In this document: piece by piece, positions 49,726-50,141 of the stretch
Layout: the number at the start of each line of letters is the position of its first letter
Position numbering within the stretch: position 1 is the first letter of the stretch
From: Bacillota bacterium
GTDB lineage: Bacteria; Bacillota; Negativicutes; Sporomusales; Sporomusaceae
Assembly (NCBI GenBank): GCA_023443285.1
Contig: JAEZVB010000030.1
Span: 1 to 50,141, forward strand
Reading direction: 5' to 3'
DNA length: 50,141 nucleotides
Notes under the pieces: model-generated
What the model saw: only the letters and a program-made list of their open reading frames with translations
The model's database searches: none
Told to the model about the DNA's origin: nothing
Made by a program: the position numbers and the translations under genes

Positions 49726-50046
49726 ATGGCTGAATATGTTGTTTCTCTTGAAAGCAATGGTGGAATATCAATCAATTTTGGAGCTGCCGATGTTGATGCT
49801 ATTTTGCAAAATGTGGCTATGATTATATCCTCAGCTGTTCATTCTTGCCCAATGAACCGGGACTTTGCTCTTGATGCAAGCCTGCTGGACCGTCCAATGC
49901 CTGTGGCTCAGATGTTTTTAAAATCTCGAATAACTGCAGCAGTAAAAAAATATGAACCGAGGGCAACTATAACACACATATCGTTTTCCGGCAGCGGGGT
50001 TGATGGCCTGCTGCAACCGAAAGTGAAGGTGAAAATAAGTGGCTAA
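49726..50046 (+). CDS. Baseplate wedge protein gpW/gp25-like
   Basis: 106 residues. VAMIISSAVHSCPMNRDFALDAS and the C-terminal AAVKKYEPRATITHI fit the gp25-like baseplate family (T4 gp25, P2 gpW), which forms the wedge and contacts the sheath. The ribosome-binding site lies in the gpU end (GAGGCGTAAGA), with ATG 49726 two bases after that stop. It overlaps the gpJ start. Confidence 0.83.
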   Translation: MAEYVVSLESNGGISINFGAADVDAILQNVAMIISSAVHSCPMNRDFALDASLLDRPMPVAQMFLKSRITAAVKKYEPRATITHISFSGSGVDGLLQPKVKVKISG

Positions 50047-50141
50047 ATATAATTTGCCTGATATTGTATTTGCCGAAAAAGATCCGGCATTAATTGAGCA
50101 GGAAATTCTGGACAGTTATACAAATACGGCCGGCTATACTC
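50039..50141 (+). CDS. Baseplate J-like protein, 3'-truncated by the window edge
   Basis: GTG 50039 overlaps the gpW stop and starts MAKYNLPDIVFAEKDP, followed by ALIEQEILDSYT, which matches the N-terminus of baseplate J proteins (P2 gpJ, Mu gp47). Only 34 residues are inside the window. The gpW-gpJ pairing is conserved in contractile tails, phage tail-like bacteriocins and related machines. Confidence 0.78.
   Translation, partial: MAKYNLPDIVFAEKDPALIEQEILDSYTNTAGYT

Noticed and set aside
1..50141. CRISPR arrays, tRNA or rRNA genes, insertion sequences
   Set aside because: No regularly spaced repeats, no cloverleaf or rRNA segments and no transposase frames were seen; the only repeats are the 21-bp coding units at 44121-44204 and small operator motifs.

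Overview
The window reads as chromosome of an anaerobic, endospore-forming Firmicute. Sporulation genes (spoIIGA, sigE, sigG, spoIIR) lie directly downstream of a complete division/cell-wall cluster, and cobalamin is made by the oxygen-independent (cbi) route. A member of the Negativicutes (Sporomusa/Pelosinus-like) fits best. That placement is my inference from gene content and style; no rRNA or tRNA gene is present to confirm it.

Layout. (1) 1-11118: a tightly packed plus-strand cobalamin operon, cbiG (5' end outside the window)-cbiH-cbiJ-cbiC-cbiA-cobU-cbiP-cbiB-cobS-pduX-cobD-cobC, then a small cupin gene. It covers late corrin-ring steps, amidation, the aminopropanol arm (PduX makes threonine phosphate, CobD decarboxylates it, CbiB attaches the product) and nucleotide-loop assembly (CobU, CobS, CobC). 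(2) 11119-11586: a gene-free stretch with an apparent promoter, a strongly folded segment and a terminator, best explained as an unidentified structured RNA of about 230 nt. (3) 11587-17176: cyclophilin, CoA-binding protein, thioredoxin with a CGYC site, feoB-feoA, a DUF1858 protein on the minus strand, lgt and a polysaccharide deacetylase. (4) 17332-37105: the dcw cluster mraZ-rsmH-ftsL-spoVD/ftsI-murE-murF-mraY-murD-ftsW-murG-murC-murA-ddl-ftsQ-DUF881-sbp-ftsA-ftsZ. It is preceded by three perfectly phased MraZ-type AGTGG boxes; murB is not in it. (5) 37315-40523: spoIIGA-sigE-sigG-spoIIR, with a good forespore-type (sigma-F/G) promoter in front of sigG.

(6) 40628-end: an integrated element. 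Just after spoIIR a strong ribosome-binding site leads into a 13-codon reading frame (MLKTSDLNKSEVQ, then stop). It looks like the start of the ylmC/ymxH sporulation gene, which follows sigG in Bacillus, cut off by insertion. A large serine recombinase lies right at this junction on the minus strand. Next come, divergently, an MqsR/MqsA-like toxin-antitoxin pair with a coiled-coil third gene, a CI-type self-cleaving repressor facing a Cro-like gene across TTGCG operator half-sites, zinc-ribbon proteins, three unknown secreted or membrane-anchored cargo proteins, a possible 28-residue membrane peptide, an ASCH protein, and then P2-like contractile-tail baseplate genes (a broken spike gene, gpU, gpW/gp25 and the start of gpJ) running off the right edge.

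The most interesting reading is that a prophage or tailocin-like element interrupts a sporulation gene, resembling the sporulation-gene-interrupting elements of other spore formers. Its integrase and toxin-antitoxin operon share one compact divergent promoter with palindromes over both -35 boxes. Excision, right-hand attachment site and function all lie beyond what this window shows.
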